Shown: positions 1 to 8,797 of the stretch, piece after piece
How positions within the stretch are numbered: position 1 is the first letter of the stretch
Layout: the number at the start of each line of letters is the position of its first letter
DNA from: Desertimonas flava
GTDB lineage: Bacteria > Actinomycetota > Acidimicrobiia > Acidimicrobiales > Ilumatobacteraceae
Reading direction: 5' to 3'
NCBI RefSeq assembly: GCF_003426815.1
Contig: NZ_QKYK01000003.1
Span: 248,001 to 312,000, forward strand
Length of the DNA: 64,000 bases
Program-made: the position numbers and the translations under genes
Notes under the pieces: generated by a model
Database searches by the model: none
Told to the model about the DNA's origin: nothing
What the model saw: the letters and a program-made list of their open reading frames with translations, nothing else

Positions 1-1797
1 GCCGACGTCCTCTCGATCGGCGCTCACGTGGGGACGCACCGCCTGGCCGGCGCCGTGTTCGATGCGGCTGGCGCTCAGGGCGACGAACCTCGGGTTGACG
101 CCCAGCGCCAGCACGGCACCGGCCGTCGACGACTCCTGCAACGCCTGCAGCGCCCTGGTGGCCGCGTCGACGTCGGTGGCCACGACGGCGGCGAGGGCCT
201 CGCCCAGCGCCGCTTCCACCGCCGCCTCCCAGCCGGGTTCGATGCGGATCAGTTCGAGCAGCGTGCCGACGACGCCCTCGTGGCCGGCCAAGTGTTCGGC
301 ACCGGCCCGGGCCCGGGCGGCGTCGAGCGCCATCTGGAGCGCGTCGACGCGGGCCACGGCGCTGGACGCCGCCTCTGCGGCCTGTTGGCGCCGGGCCGTG
401 GCTGCTTCGAACGCCACCTCGAGCTCGGCGACGCGCAGTTCGGCCGTCTCGATGTCGGCGATGAGCGGGCCCTCGAGCGCCTCGGTGGCCGAGCAGTCGT
501 CGCGGTACTGCGCACGGAGCCGATCGAGCTGGACGACGCGAGCGTTGAGCTGGTCGCGCCGGGCCTGCCCCTTGCGCAGCTCGGCCTCGACGCGGTCGGC
601 GGCGGAGCGGCGGGACCGCAGTTCGCCGCGCACCTCGGCCAGGGCGCTCGACGCCGACGCCGACGGGGTCGGATCGATCGAGGCGAGCGTCTCTTCGCGG
701 TCGACGGCGAAGGCCGCCTCGTCGGCCTCGAGCTCCTCGACGTCGGGGACGGAGCGGGCGATGGCCGAGTTGACCTCGTCGAGCTCGTCGCGAAAGCGCG
801 CCGCGTCGGCTTCGAGGGAGGCGACCACTCCTTCGTCGAGCAACTGGCCGCGATCGCGCTCGAGTCCTCGCGAGCGCTCGGCGATGAGCGCCATCAGGCC
901 CCGGGCCCGCTCACGCAGCTGGTCGGTCCGGGCGAGGCGGTCACTCACGTCGTCGGCGCCGCGAGCCGACAGCTCGGCGCTGAGGACGACGATGTCGGCG
1001 TCGAGCTGGGCCAGTTCGGCCTTCAGCGTGGTCTCGTCGGCGCCCGACTGGTTGCGGGCGGCGGCCAGCGACGTGAGCTTGGCGCGCAGCGCACCGATCT
1101 CCCGCCCGGCGACGAAGATGCGCAGTGCCCGGAGCTCCTCGACGAGCTCGCCGTGCCGCTTGGCCGCTTCGGCCTGCCGCTCGAGGGGCCGTAGCTGGCG
1201 CCGCACCTCTCGAAGCAGGTCCTGCACACGCAGGAGGCTGGCCTCGGTCGCCTCGAGACGGCGCTCGGCCTTCTCCTTGCGCTTGCGGTACTTGAGGACG
1301 CCGGCGGCTTCCTCGATGATCGCCCTGCGGTCCTCGGGCCGGGCGTTGAGCACGGCGTCGATCTGCCCCTGGCTGATGATGACGTGCTGCTGGCGTCCGA
1401 CGCCGGCGTCGGACAGCAGCTCTTGGACGTCGAGCAGGCGGCACGGCACGTTGTTGATCGCGTACTCGCTGTCGCCGCTGCGAAAGAGCGTGCGCCGGAT
1501 GGCGATCTCGGTGAACTCGCTGGGGAGGAGCCGGGCCGAGTTGTCGATGGTCAGCGTGACCTCGGCGCGGCCGAGTGCCTGCCGGGTGGCCGTGCCGGCG
1601 AAGATGACATCGTCCATCTTCTGGCTGCGGACCATCGAAGGCGCCTGCGCTCCGAGCACCCACGCGATCGCGTCGACGACGTTGGACTTGCCGGATCCGT
1701 TGGGACCGACGACCACCGTGACGCCGGGCTCGAGCTCGAGCGTCGCGGCATCGGCGAACGACTTGAACCCCTTGATGGTGAGCGATTTGAGGAACAC
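1..1797 (-). CDS. smc: Chromosome segregation ATPase SMC, N-terminal half (cut by window edge)
   Basis: SMC is the ATPase core of the bacterial condensin complex that organises and segregates the chromosome. The visible 599 codons begin at a GTG at 1797 and run off the left edge. The N-terminus has the typical head start (VFLKSLTIKGFKSFAD) and a Walker A GPNGSGKSN near residue 33, then the head motif with DDVIFAG. A long charged coiled coil follows. The last visible ~60 residues (VNPRFVALSAS region) look like the start of the hinge. The second coiled coil, the ABC signature and Walker B are therefore outside the window. It starts 13 bases after the mutM stop, so mutM and smc are probably one operon with rnc and acpP upstream. 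No clear Shine-Dalgarno precedes the GTG, so the exact start is less sure than the identity. Confidence 0.95.
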   Translation of the reverse strand, partial: MFLKSLTIKGFKSFADAATLELEPGVTVVVGPNGSGKSNVVDAIAWVLGAQAPSMVRSQKMDDVIFAGTATRQALGRAEVTLTIDNSARLLPSEFTEIAIRRTLFRSGDSEYAINNVPCRLLDVQELLSDAGVGRQQHVIISQGQIDAVLNARPEDRRAIIEEAAGVLKYRKRKEKAERRLEATEASLLRVQDLLREVRRQLRPLERQAEAAKRHGELVEELRALRIFVAGREIGALRAKLTSLAAARNQSGADETTLKAELAQLDADIVVLSAELSARGADDVSDRLARTDQLRERARGLMALIAERSRGLERDRGQLLDEGVVASLEADAARFRDELDEVNSAIARSVPDVEELEADEAAFAVDREETLASIDPTPSASASSALAEVRGELRSRRSAADRVEAELRKGQARRDQLNARVVQLDRLRAQYRDDCSATEALEGPLIADIETAELRVAELEVAFEAATARRQQAAEAASSAVARVDALQMALDAARARAGAEHLAGHEGVVGTLLELIRIEPGWEAAVEAALGEALAAVVATDVDAATRALQALQESSTAGAVLALGVNPRFVALSASRIEHGAGQAVRPHVSADREDVG

Positions 1798-1810
1798 GGC
1801 GACCGCGAAG

Positions 1811-2737
1811 CTACCGGCTGGTACCCGCCGTGTGTCGGATGGCGCGGCCGGCGCGGACCGGGCCCGGCCGGGGTGCTCGCGGGCGCTGGCACACCGGGCA
1901 GTAGTGCGTGGACCGGCCGGAGTGCACCAGGCGCCGGACGACGCCGCGCCCGCAGGTGATGCAGCGCTCCCCTGCCCGGCCGTACACGCGGTGGTCGTCC
2001 TGGTAGGAGCCGCCGGCCCCCATCAGGTCGACGTACTGGGCGTCGCGCAGCGTCGAGCCGCCGGCACGGACCGAGGCGTTGAGGATGCGTTGCATCTCGT
2101 CATAGATCCGCACGACGTCGCGGTGACGCAACGCCGTTCCCGGCAGGTCGGGATGCAGGCGGGCGGCATGGAGGATCTCGTCGGCGTAGATGTTGCCGAT
2201 GCCGGCGACCACGTGCTGGTCGAGGAGCAACGGCTTGAGATGGGTGGTCCGGCGCCGGAGCAGGGTGCCCAGTTCGGTCGGGCCCCACTCGTCGGCGAGC
2301 GGGTCGAGCCCGAGGCCGGCGAGCTCGGGCACTTCCACATCGGCGTGCTCGGGGTCGAAGACGACGACCTCGCCGAACGTCCGCGGATCGACGAACCACA
2401 GCTCGGCGGGCGGGTGCCCCGAGGCCTCCTGACCGGCGAGGTGCATCACCACGTGCGTGTGGGGCGGTCGACCAGCGCCGGGTTCCGACAGGAGGAGCTG
2501 GCCCGTCATCCGCAGGTGGACCATCAGCGTGTCGCCGGTGTCGAGCGGGGCGAGCAGGTACTTGCCGCGCCGTTGGGCGGCGAGCACCGTCGCACCGGTG
2601 AGGCCGTTGATCACGGCGTCGGCCGAGGTGCGCCGCACCGTTCGTTGCCGCCCGACCTCGGCGCGGGTGATGAGCCGCCCCACCACGGTGCGCTCCAGCC
2701 CGCGGCGAACGGTTTCGACTTCGGGGAGCTCAGGCAT
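1811..2737 (-). CDS. mutM: Formamidopyrimidine-DNA glycosylase (Fpg/MutM)
   Basis: A bifunctional base-excision repair enzyme that removes 8-oxoguanine and other oxidised purines and nicks the abasic site. The protein (308 aa) starts MPELPEVE, so after Met removal the catalytic Pro1 and Glu2 are in place. The H2TH region includes the VAGIGNIYADEILH segment near residue 170. The C-terminal zinc finger has four cysteines (CITC...CPVC, residues 259-283). A basic 25-residue tail follows the finger and is a little longer than usual. The gene lies between rnc and smc in the same direction, a common actinobacterial arrangement. Identity is firm. Confidence 0.96.
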   Translation of the reverse strand: MPELPEVETVRRGLERTVVGRLITRAEVGRQRTVRRTSADAVINGLTGATVLAAQRRGKYLLAPLDTGDTLMVHLRMTGQLLLSEPGAGRPPHTHVVMHLAGQEASGHPPAELWFVDPRTFGEVVVFDPEHADVEVPELAGLGLDPLADEWGPTELGTLLRRRTTHLKPLLLDQHVVAGIGNIYADEILHAARLHPDLPGTALRHRDVVRIYDEMQRILNASVRAGGSTLRDAQYVDLMGAGGSYQDDHRVYGRAGERCITCGRGVVRRLVHSGRSTHYCPVCQRPRAPRPGPVRAGRAIRHTAGTSR

Positions 2738-2747
2738 GCAGACGACC

Positions 2748-3476
2748 TCAGGCCTGGAGCGCTCGGGTCGCCTCGGCAGCAGCTGCTTGCTCGGCGACGC
2801 GCTTGGAGCGTCCCTCGCCCCGCCCGTACACCTGGCCGCCGACGAGAACCACGGCGACGAAGCGTTTGTCGTGGTCGGGACCGCTGTCGCTCAGCTCGTA
2901 CGTCGGCGTCGGACGGCCCGAGCCGGCCAACAGCTCCTGCAGCGTCGACTTGTAGTCGAGCTGGTCGAGCCGCTGGGCCGTCGACGCGATGCGATCGCCG
3001 AGCATCCGGTCGACGAACTGGTAGGCGATGCTCGATCCCCGGTCGAGGTAGAGGGCCCCGATCAGGGCTTCCATCGCGTCGGCGAGGATCGACGGCTTGC
3101 GGGCGCCGCCGGCCGCCGACTCGCCCTTGCCGAGCTTGATGAACGGGCCGAGACCGAGTTCTCCCGCGAGCTCCGAGAGCGCCGTCGCGTTGACGACTCC
3201 CTTGCGGATCCCGGTGAGCTCGCCCTCGCTCATCATCGGATAGCGACGGTAGGCGAGATCGGCCGTCACCCAGCCGAGGACGGCGTCACCGAGGAATTCC
3301 AGGCGCTCGTTGCTCGGATGGCCGGGGTTCTCGGCGCACCACGAACGATGGGACATCGCCTCGTCGAGCAGGTCGCGGTCGGCGATGTCGTAGCCGATAC
3401 GGGCGACGAGCGCGTCGCCGGAGGTGGAGAGGTTTGCGTTGTCGGAGGCCGCCGCAGCCTCGTCAGGCGTCCCCAC
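2748..3476 (-). CDS. rnc: Ribonuclease III
   Basis: Endoribonuclease that cuts double-stranded RNA, needed for rRNA precursor processing and some mRNA decay. It carries the RNase III signature NERLEFLGDAVL and the second acidic metal site around DAMEALIGALYLD, followed by a double-stranded RNA-binding domain beginning DYKSTLQELL and ending in the alanine-rich helix RVAEQAAAAEATRAL. A longer open frame exists (to 3569), but its extra N-terminus lies inside acpP in another frame and is low-complexity. I place the start at GTG 3476, giving 242 aa, the normal family length. It overlaps the acpP stop by 14 bases, so the two are probably translationally coupled. Confidence 0.93.
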   Translation of the reverse strand: MGTPDEAAAASDNANLSTSGDALVARIGYDIADRDLLDEAMSHRSWCAENPGHPSNERLEFLGDAVLGWVTADLAYRRYPMMSEGELTGIRKGVVNATALSELAGELGLGPFIKLGKGESAAGGARKPSILADAMEALIGALYLDRGSSIAYQFVDRMLGDRIASTAQRLDQLDYKSTLQELLAGSGRPTPTYELSDSGPDHDKRFVAVVLVGGQVYGRGEGRSKRVAEQAAAAEATRALQA

Positions 3477-3759
3477 GGGTGCGCTCGTGCACGTAGTCGA
3501 CGGCGTCGCGAACGGTCTTGAGATCGGCGAGATCCTCGTCGTCGATGCGGAATCCGGTGGTGCGCTCACTCAACTCCTCCTCGAGCGCCTCGACGAGCTC
3601 GATCAGGGCGAGCGAGTCGGCGTCGAGGTCGTCGACGAAGGACTGGCCCTCGCTGATCGACGACGGATCGATCTCGAGAATGTCGGCGAGTCGGTCGCGA
3701 ACGATCCCGAGGATCTCGTCGCGGCCGATGGCGCCCTGGGCGGAACTGTCAGCGGACAT
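3463..3759 (-). CDS. acpP: Acyl carrier protein
   Basis: Carries growing fatty-acyl chains on a 4'-phosphopantetheine arm. The 98-aa acidic protein has the attachment motif DLDADSLALIELV, whose serine is the modified residue. A longer upstream frame exists, but its N-terminal extension is arginine-rich and lies antisense to the neighbouring gene's leader. The ATG at 3759 gives the expected start MSADSSAQG. It sits directly upstream of rnc, and plsX lies further upstream on the same strand beyond a two-gene insert, so the usual plsX-acpP-rnc order is kept in broken form. Confidence 0.93.
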   Translation of the reverse strand: MSADSSAQGAIGRDEILGIVRDRLADILEIDPSSISEGQSFVDDLDADSLALIELVEALEEELSERTTGFRIDDEDLADLKTVRDAVDYVHERTRGDA

Positions 3760-3886
3760 CGGCACCGATCGTAACCAGGCGGTCGGCCGCGGGGCGCGAC
3801 CGCGCGCCGATCGATTTCTGCGATTGTCTCGATGACGGAACGGACCCCGGACCGACCGGGGCACCGCGCCGAGGGGAGCCGCCACC

Positions 3887-4387
3887 GTGACCGAACCGAC
3901 CACAGCGCTCGATGCCCGCTTCAGCGATGCGGACGCACATCCGACCGCCTGGGCCGACACCGAGCGGGTGCTCGCCGAGGCTCAGCTCTTCTGGATCACC
4001 ACCGTCCGCGCCGATGGTCGACCGCACTCCACTCCGCTCGTCGCCGTGTGGCTGGACGGGGCGCTGCACTTCTCCACCGGGGCCGAGGAGCAGAAGTCCG
4101 TCAACCTGCGCACCAACCCGAACGTGATCCTCACGACGGGCTGCAACCGATGGGAGAGCGGCCTCGATGTCGTCGTCGAAGGTGTCGCCGAACGGGTCAC
4201 CGGCGGCGACCGGTTGGCCCGTCTCGCCGAGGCGTGGCGGGGCAAGTGGGACGGTCAATGGCAGTTCGAGGCGGACAGCGACGTGTTCCGCCACGAGGAC
4301 GGCGAGGCGCTCGTCTTCGCCGTGCGGCCGTCGAAGGTGCTGGCGTTCGGCAAGGGGACGTTCAGCCATACGAGCCACCGGTTCTGA
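3887..4387 (+). CDS. PPOX-fold flavin/F420-dependent oxidoreductase family protein
   Basis: A 166-aa protein of the pyridoxamine 5'-phosphate oxidase-like split beta-barrel family. The opening beta strands (FWITTVRADGRPHSTPLVAVW) are characteristic, followed by NVILTTGCNRW and VVVEGVAERVT. In actinobacteria many such proteins bind F420 or FMN and reduce small electrophiles; which cofactor this one uses cannot be read from the sequence. It starts at GTG 3887, divergent from acpP with about 125 bases between them. With the beta-lactamase that follows, it forms a plus-strand insert in an otherwise minus-strand housekeeping block. Family assignment is good; the substrate is unknown. Confidence 0.8.
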   Translation: MTEPTTALDARFSDADAHPTAWADTERVLAEAQLFWITTVRADGRPHSTPLVAVWLDGALHFSTGAEEQKSVNLRTNPNVILTTGCNRWESGLDVVVEGVAERVTGGDRLARLAEAWRGKWDGQWQFEADSDVFRHEDGEALVFAVRPSKVLAFGKGTFSHTSHRF

Positions 4388-4433
4388 GCGTGGTCGCCGT
4401 CACCGTCGCGAGTGCGCCTGCTCAGGTGCGGAC

Positions 4434-5576
4434 GTGACTCCGCTCGCCCACTCGCTCGCACGTCATGTCGACGAGGGGGACGTTCCCGGCCTGGTCGCGC
4501 TCGTCGCGGTGGCGGGCGACGTCGACACCGTCGTACTCGGGCATCAGCACGTCGGAGGCCCTGCGATGCAGGCCGACTCGCTGTTCCGCATCGCGTCGGT
4601 GAGCAAGCAGGTGACCGCCGCAGCCGTGCTGGCGCTCGTGGCCGATGGGCTGATCGCCCTCGCCGATCCCGTTGCCGACCTGCTTCCGGAACTGGCTGCG
4701 CCGCTGGTGCTGCGTGAGCCGGCGGGTCCGCTCGATGACGTCGTCCCCGCCTCCCGGGCGATCACGGTCGCCGATCTGCTCCGGTCGACCAACGGGCACG
4801 GCCTGCCGTCGGACACGTCGGTCCCCATCGCCGCCGAGCTCTTCGAACATCTGCACCAGGGCCCGCCTCGACCGCAGGAGTTTCCCCCGCCGGACGAGTG
4901 GATGGCGCGGCTGGGCCAGTTGCCGCTCGTCCACCAGCCAGGTGAGGGGTTCACGTACAACACTCCCTACGACGTGCTCGGCATACTCGCCGAGCGGGCC
5001 ACCGGGCGCCCCTTCGCCGACTACGTCGCCGAGCGGATCCTCGACCCGCTGGGGATGCGCGACACGGGATTCACGTACCCGGCGGCAGCGGGAGGCCGCG
5101 TCACCGGCCTGTACCGCCGCGACGAGGCCGGCCATCTCGGCCTCGTCGACGATGCCGGCGGACAGTGGGCCAGCCCACCTGCCTTCGCGTCGGGTGCGGG
5201 CGGGATGATCTCCTCGGCCGGCGACCTCCTGGCGTTCCAGCGCATGCTGCTCGCGGGTGGCGACCCCGTCCTGCCTCGCAGCCTGGTCGCGGCGATGATG
5301 TCCGACCAGCTGACCGCCGACGTACGCGCCACGAACCCGACGTTCCTCGATGGGCAGTCCTGGGGGTTCGGCGGCAGCGTCGACATCGCTCGCCGCGCGC
5401 CGTGGAACGTCCCCGGGCGGTTCGGCTGGGTCGGTGGGACCGGAACCTCGGCGTATGTCGTGCCCGCCGACGGGAGCATCGCCATCCTGCTCATGCAGGT
5501 GGAGATCTCCGGCCCGACGGAGGTGGGACTCCTCGAGACGTTCTGGCGGGCTGCGGCCGAACGACTCGGGCACTGA
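4434..5576 (+). CDS. Serine hydrolase of the beta-lactamase (class C / PBP4*) family
   Basis: A 380-aa serine beta-lactamase-fold protein starting at GTG 4434. The catalytic SxxK motif is SVSK, within LFRIASVSKQVTAAAVLAL near residue 50-60. The tyrosine motif is in GEGFTYNTPYDVLG, and the third motif is the glycine-rich GWVGGTGTSAYV near the C-terminus. There is no signal peptide, so it is likely cytoplasmic and may be an esterase or D-aminopeptidase-like enzyme rather than a true antibiotic-resistance enzyme. It lies 46 bases downstream of the PPOX-like gene and converges on plsX. Confidence 0.85.
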   Translation: MTPLAHSLARHVDEGDVPGLVALVAVAGDVDTVVLGHQHVGGPAMQADSLFRIASVSKQVTAAAVLALVADGLIALADPVADLLPELAAPLVLREPAGPLDDVVPASRAITVADLLRSTNGHGLPSDTSVPIAAELFEHLHQGPPRPQEFPPPDEWMARLGQLPLVHQPGEGFTYNTPYDVLGILAERATGRPFADYVAERILDPLGMRDTGFTYPAAAGGRVTGLYRRDEAGHLGLVDDAGGQWASPPAFASGAGGMISSAGDLLAFQRMLLAGGDPVLPRSLVAAMMSDQLTADVRATNPTFLDGQSWGFGGSVDIARRAPWNVPGRFGWVGGTGTSAYVVPADGSIAILLMQVEISGPTEVGLLETFWRAAAERLGH

Positions 5577-5630
5577 CGTCGCCACGGTTGTTGCGAGCGG
5601 GGGTCGGGCCCGGCGGCCGACGGCTGACGG

Positions 5631-6593
5631 TCAGGACGTGATGGCGCGGATCTTGCCGACCATGTCGTGGGCGACCATCTCGGCGGCGACCCCGATGGCG
5701 TTGCGCATCGCCGTCGCTCCCGTGGACCCGTGGGAGATGATGCACACGCCATCGACCCCGAGCAGCACGGCGCCGCCGTAGGTGTCGGGGTTGAGGGTCT
5801 CGTACAGCGGAGCGAGGGCGGGCAGCAGGGCCTCGGCATGCTCGCGATACGCGGGCTCGGCGAAGGCGGAGAGCAACGCCGAGATGACGGCCTTCATCCC
5901 GCCCTCGAGGGTCTTCAGCGTGACGTTGCCGGTGAAGCCGTCGGTCACGGCGACGTCGACGGCATCGCTCATCACGTCGCGTCCCTCGACGTTGCCGATG
6001 AAGTTGATGCCCGAGGCTTCCGAGAGCAGCGGGAAGGCCTCCTTGCGGAGCGTGTCGCCCTTGCCGGGCTCCTCGCCGATCGACAGCAGGCCGACGCGGG
6101 GCGACTCGATGCCGAAACGCTCCCTGGCGTACACCGTGCCCATCTGAGCGAACTGGACGAGCCAGTCGGGCTGCACCTCGGCGTTGGCACCGGCGTCGAG
6201 CAGCACGGTCGGCGTCGAGCCGGGAACGGGGATCGGCGTGGCGATGGCGGGACGCTTGACCCCCTTGATCCGGCCCATGCGCAGGAGGGCCGACGCCATC
6301 GTGGCGCCCGTGTTGCCGGCCGAGATCATCGCCGAGGCCTTGCCGTCACGCACCGCCTCGGCGGCGCGGACGAGCGTGGAATCCTTCTTCGTGCGGACGG
6401 CCGAGCCGGGCTCCTCGTCCATCGAGATCACCTCGCTGGCCGGGATCAGCTCGATGTCGGGGTCGTGTTCGAGGTCGGGCGGACCGACCAGCACGACGGC
6501 GATGCCGTCGTCGACGGCACGGCGTACACCGGCGAGGATCTCGCCGGGCGCCCTGTCGCCGCCGAGCGCATCAACGGCAATCGGAAGACTCAT
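5631..6593 (-). CDS. plsX: Phosphate acyltransferase PlsX
   Basis: Converts acyl-ACP to acyl-phosphate, the donor used by PlsY in the first step of phospholipid synthesis. The 320-aa protein opens with the family signature IAVDALGGDRAPGEIL and contains the central SAGNTGATMASALL motif and the C-terminal GVDGVCIISHGSTGATAMRNAI block. Length matches the family. It is peripheral to the membrane in known species. rpmF, DUF177, the coiled-coil protein and coaD lie upstream on the same strand, and acpP lies beyond the beta-lactamase insert. A ~280-base gap with a hairpin repeat separates it from rpmF, so it may have its own promoter. Confidence 0.96.
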   Translation of the reverse strand: MSLPIAVDALGGDRAPGEILAGVRRAVDDGIAVVLVGPPDLEHDPDIELIPASEVISMDEEPGSAVRTKKDSTLVRAAEAVRDGKASAMISAGNTGATMASALLRMGRIKGVKRPAIATPIPVPGSTPTVLLDAGANAEVQPDWLVQFAQMGTVYARERFGIESPRVGLLSIGEEPGKGDTLRKEAFPLLSEASGINFIGNVEGRDVMSDAVDVAVTDGFTGNVTLKTLEGGMKAVISALLSAFAEPAYREHAEALLPALAPLYETLNPDTYGGAVLLGVDGVCIISHGSTGATAMRNAIGVAAEMVAHDMVGKIRAITS

Positions 6594-6714
6594 GCCCAGG
6601 AGTGTGCCATTTCAATCAGGAACGATCAGACGTCGCAGCAGCAGCCATCGGACCCGAACAGTCAACGCGCCGATGGAGACCGGTCGCGAGATGACCAACG
6701 ATCCGGCGCCGAAG

Positions 6715-6868
6715 GGGGAGGTTCGGAGGGGGATTCCCCCTCCGATGCGGCGATGAGCGGAGCTTGCTCCGCCGCCGCCTTCTTTCAATTCTTCGGTGCG
6801 AGCGAAGCGAGCTCAAATCAACTCGCCGCAGGCGAGCGAGGAGCGCAGCGACGACGCTCGCCGAGGAC
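6715..6868. repeat. Composite double-hairpin intergenic repeat, copy 1
   Basis: Intergenic DNA between plsX and rpmF. It contains a near-perfect hairpin of the form CGGAGGGGGA-T-TCCCCCTCCG (about 6734-6754), then ATGCGGCG, a second GC-rich hairpin with a GCTTGCT-type loop ending CCGCCGCCT, and a third segment rich in GCGAAGC and GAGCGAGGA(A)C repeats. The same ordered modules recur at about 21878-22020. Boundaries are approximate. No coding frame is convincing here. Confidence 0.6.
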
Positions 6869-6874
6869 GAAACG

Positions 6875-7054
6875 TCAGGCGACGTCTACCGCGACGCGGT
6901 CCTTGTACCAACCGCAGGCGCCACACACGGTGTGGGGGACCTTGGCGGTGCCGCACCGCGGGCACACGCTGCGGGCGGGGACGTCGAGCTTCCAGGCGCT
7001 GGCGCGCCGCTTGCGGCTCTTCGACTTCGACATCTTCTTCTTGGGAACGGCCAT
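6875..7054 (-). CDS. rpmF: 50S ribosomal protein L32 (zinc-binding form)
   Basis: A 59-aa ribosomal protein read from ATG 7054 to a TGA at 6875. It begins MAVPKKKMSKSKSRKRR and carries CPRC...CGAC, the four-cysteine zinc ribbon of the C+ form of L32. It follows the DUF177 gene, the classic yceD-rpmF pair, which links ribosome and lipid genes in many bacteria. A zinc-independent paralog, if present, is not in this window. Confidence 0.96.
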   Translation of the reverse strand: MAVPKKKMSKSKSRKRRASAWKLDVPARSVCPRCGTAKVPHTVCGACGWYKDRVAVDVA

Positions 7055-7126
7055 CTTGGTCTCCGGGCGTCTCAGCCAGCGCTAGAAATCGGGCTGCGCC
7101 AGGCTACAAGCTCTCTCGCCGAACGG

Positions 7127-7672
7127 CTACGAGCGGGGGTCAGGGTCCTGATCGGGGGTTTCGTCGGCCACGCGGAGGGCATCGAGGGCCGACCAACGAT
7201 CGTCGACCGCGGGGGCGTCGCAGCCGCACGGACCGTCGTTGAGGTTGTGACCGCACGTCGGGCACAGGCCGGCGCAATCGGGTCGGCACACCTGCTCGGC
7301 GTCGAGGGCGAGCAGCACCTCGTCGCGCACCAGGTCGCGCAGGTCGATCTGACCACGGACGACCGGGGCCGCCTCGCCGGACTCGACGTGGGCCGGGTCC
7401 TCGGAGTACCGCTCGTCGACCTCGACGTGCAGGGTGCGGGCCAACGGCTCGAGGCAGCGACGGCAGACACCGAGCCACGGAACGTCGATCGTGCCGTGGA
7501 GCAGCAGGTCGCCGACGGTCGACTCGATCGTCACGTCGACACCGACCGGGCCGCTGATCGCCGGGTGCGCGGCGTCGACGTCGGTGGCGTCGACCGCGTC
7601 GACGACGTGCTTGGAGCCGCCCGGCTCTCGCTGCAGCTCGGCGACGTTGATGAGGAGGCGCGGGGCCGGCAC
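7127..7672 (-). CDS. DUF177 (YceD-like) protein upstream of rpmF
   Basis: A 181-aa protein of the DUF177 family, whose plant and bacterial members affect 23S rRNA accumulation. The first half has the family beta-rich core with CRRCLEPL near residue 70. The second half carries a further cysteine cluster, CRPDCAGLCPTCGHNL, followed by CGC, as seen in full-length members, and ends acidic. It starts at GTG 7672 and is followed by rpmF after about 70 bases, the conserved yceD-rpmF arrangement. Confidence 0.9.
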   Translation of the reverse strand: MPAPRLLINVAELQREPGGSKHVVDAVDATDVDAAHPAISGPVGVDVTIESTVGDLLLHGTIDVPWLGVCRRCLEPLARTLHVEVDERYSEDPAHVESGEAAPVVRGQIDLRDLVRDEVLLALDAEQVCRPDCAGLCPTCGHNLNDGPCGCDAPAVDDRWSALDALRVADETPDQDPDPRS

Positions 7673-7676
7673 GACG

Positions 7677-8279
7677 TCAGCCGTCCTGGTCGAAGAAGCC
7701 CTTGGTGGGATCGTCGATCTCCACCTCGCCCGTCGGCGGGGGCGGTGCGCCGATGGACAGTCGCTGGCGACCGGCGCCGACGGTCTTCTGCAGCTTGTCG
7801 AGGAGGATCTCGAAGCTGCCCAACCGCTGGTCGAGGAAGTCTTCGGTCTCGTGACGGAGCCGGCGGGAGTCGGTCTCGGCCGTCTCCATCACCTGGCGGG
7901 CCCGCTGCTCGGCCGCCCGGACGACCTCGGTGCGCTGCACCATCCGTTCGGCCCGGACGCGGGCGGCCTCGAGGATCTCCTCGGCCTCGCGGCGGGTCTT
8001 GGAGACGAACTCCTGGCGTTCCTTGAGCATCCAACGGGCCTGACGCAGCTCGTCGGGCAGGCGGTCGAGGGCGTCCTGGAGCAGCTCGATCAGTTCGTCG
8101 GCGTCGACGCGAGGCGACGACGACAACGGCATCTTGGGTGCGTTGGCGATGATGTCGACGCACCGACGGATCAACGTCTCGGCATCGCCGACGTAGCCGA
8201 CCGGCGCCGGCTCGGGGTAGTCGTCGTCGTCGATGTCGTCGTAATCGTCGTAGTAGCGGTCGTCGTCGTCGTTTCTCAT
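7677..8279 (-). CDS. Coiled-coil DivIVA/SepIVA-like protein
   Basis: A 200-aa cytoplasmic protein with a very acidic, tyrosine-rich N-terminus (MRNDDDDRYYDDYDD), then a long charged helix (about residues 60-170) typical of coiled coils, with the pattern seen in DivIVA or F0F1 b-subunit-like proteins. The C-terminus is proline-rich and acidic. Actinobacterial proteins of this type sit between coaD and the DUF177-rpmF pair and include factors for septal or polar growth. That role is inferred from position and architecture, not from a diagnostic motif. The stop is 4 bases before the DUF177 start codon, so the pair is probably co-transcribed. Confidence 0.75.
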   Translation of the reverse strand: MRNDDDDRYYDDYDDIDDDDYPEPAPVGYVGDAETLIRRCVDIIANAPKMPLSSSPRVDADELIELLQDALDRLPDELRQARWMLKERQEFVSKTRREAEEILEAARVRAERMVQRTEVVRAAEQRARQVMETAETDSRRLRHETEDFLDQRLGSFEILLDKLQKTVGAGRQRLSIGAPPPPTGEVEIDDPTKGFFDQDG

Positions 8280-8298
8280 GGTGCCTTCAACCGGAACG

Positions 8299-8790
8299 TC
8301 AGCGATTCGCTGGGAACCGCTCGGTCAGCGCGCGGGCGACGGGGCCGGGCACGAGATGACCGATCGCACCACCGTACAGCGCAATCTCCCGCACGAAGCG
8401 GCTACTGATGAAACCCCTGTCCGTGCCACAGGGCAGGTACACCGTACGGACGCCGGTCACCGAGTAGTTGGTGAGTGCCATCTGCTGTTCGATCTCGAAG
8501 TCGGCCGCGTTGCGCAGGCCCTTGACGAGGAAATCGGCGCCGGCGGCGGTGACCGCGTCGACGGCCAGGCCACTGTGTGTCGTGACGGTGACGCGGTCGG
8601 CGATGCCCGCTTCCGCTGCGCTCGCCTCGATCAACGCGACGCGTTCGTCGACCGGGAACGTCCCCGACGGCTTCTCGTGGTTGTGCATCACGGCGACGAC
8701 GACGTCGCCGAACAGCTCGACGGCCTGTCCGATGACGTCGAGATGGCCCAAGTGGATCGGGTCGAAGCTTCCCGGATAGAGCGCGAGCAT
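8299..8790 (-). CDS. coaD: Phosphopantetheine adenylyltransferase
   Basis: Penultimate step of coenzyme A synthesis: transfers AMP from ATP to 4'-phosphopantetheine. The 163-aa protein shows the nucleotidyltransferase motif YPGSFDPIHLGHLDVI at the N-terminus and the C-terminal ISSRFVREIALYGG block that helps bind ATP. Length is normal. It follows rsmD by 7 bases, the widely conserved rsmD-coaD pair. Confidence 0.97.
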   Translation of the reverse strand: MLALYPGSFDPIHLGHLDVIGQAVELFGDVVVAVMHNHEKPSGTFPVDERVALIEASAAEAGIADRVTVTTHSGLAVDAVTAAGADFLVKGLRNAADFEIEQQMALTNYSVTGVRTVYLPCGTDRGFISSRFVREIALYGGAIGHLVPGPVARALTERFPANR

Positions 8791-8797
8791 CGGGCGC

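Noticed and set aside
28-3139. Long plus-strand open frames opposite smc, mutM and rnc
   Set aside because: They are antisense shadows: the minus strand encodes SMC, MutM and RNase III with clear motifs, and the plus products are Arg/Ser/Ala-rich with no family features.
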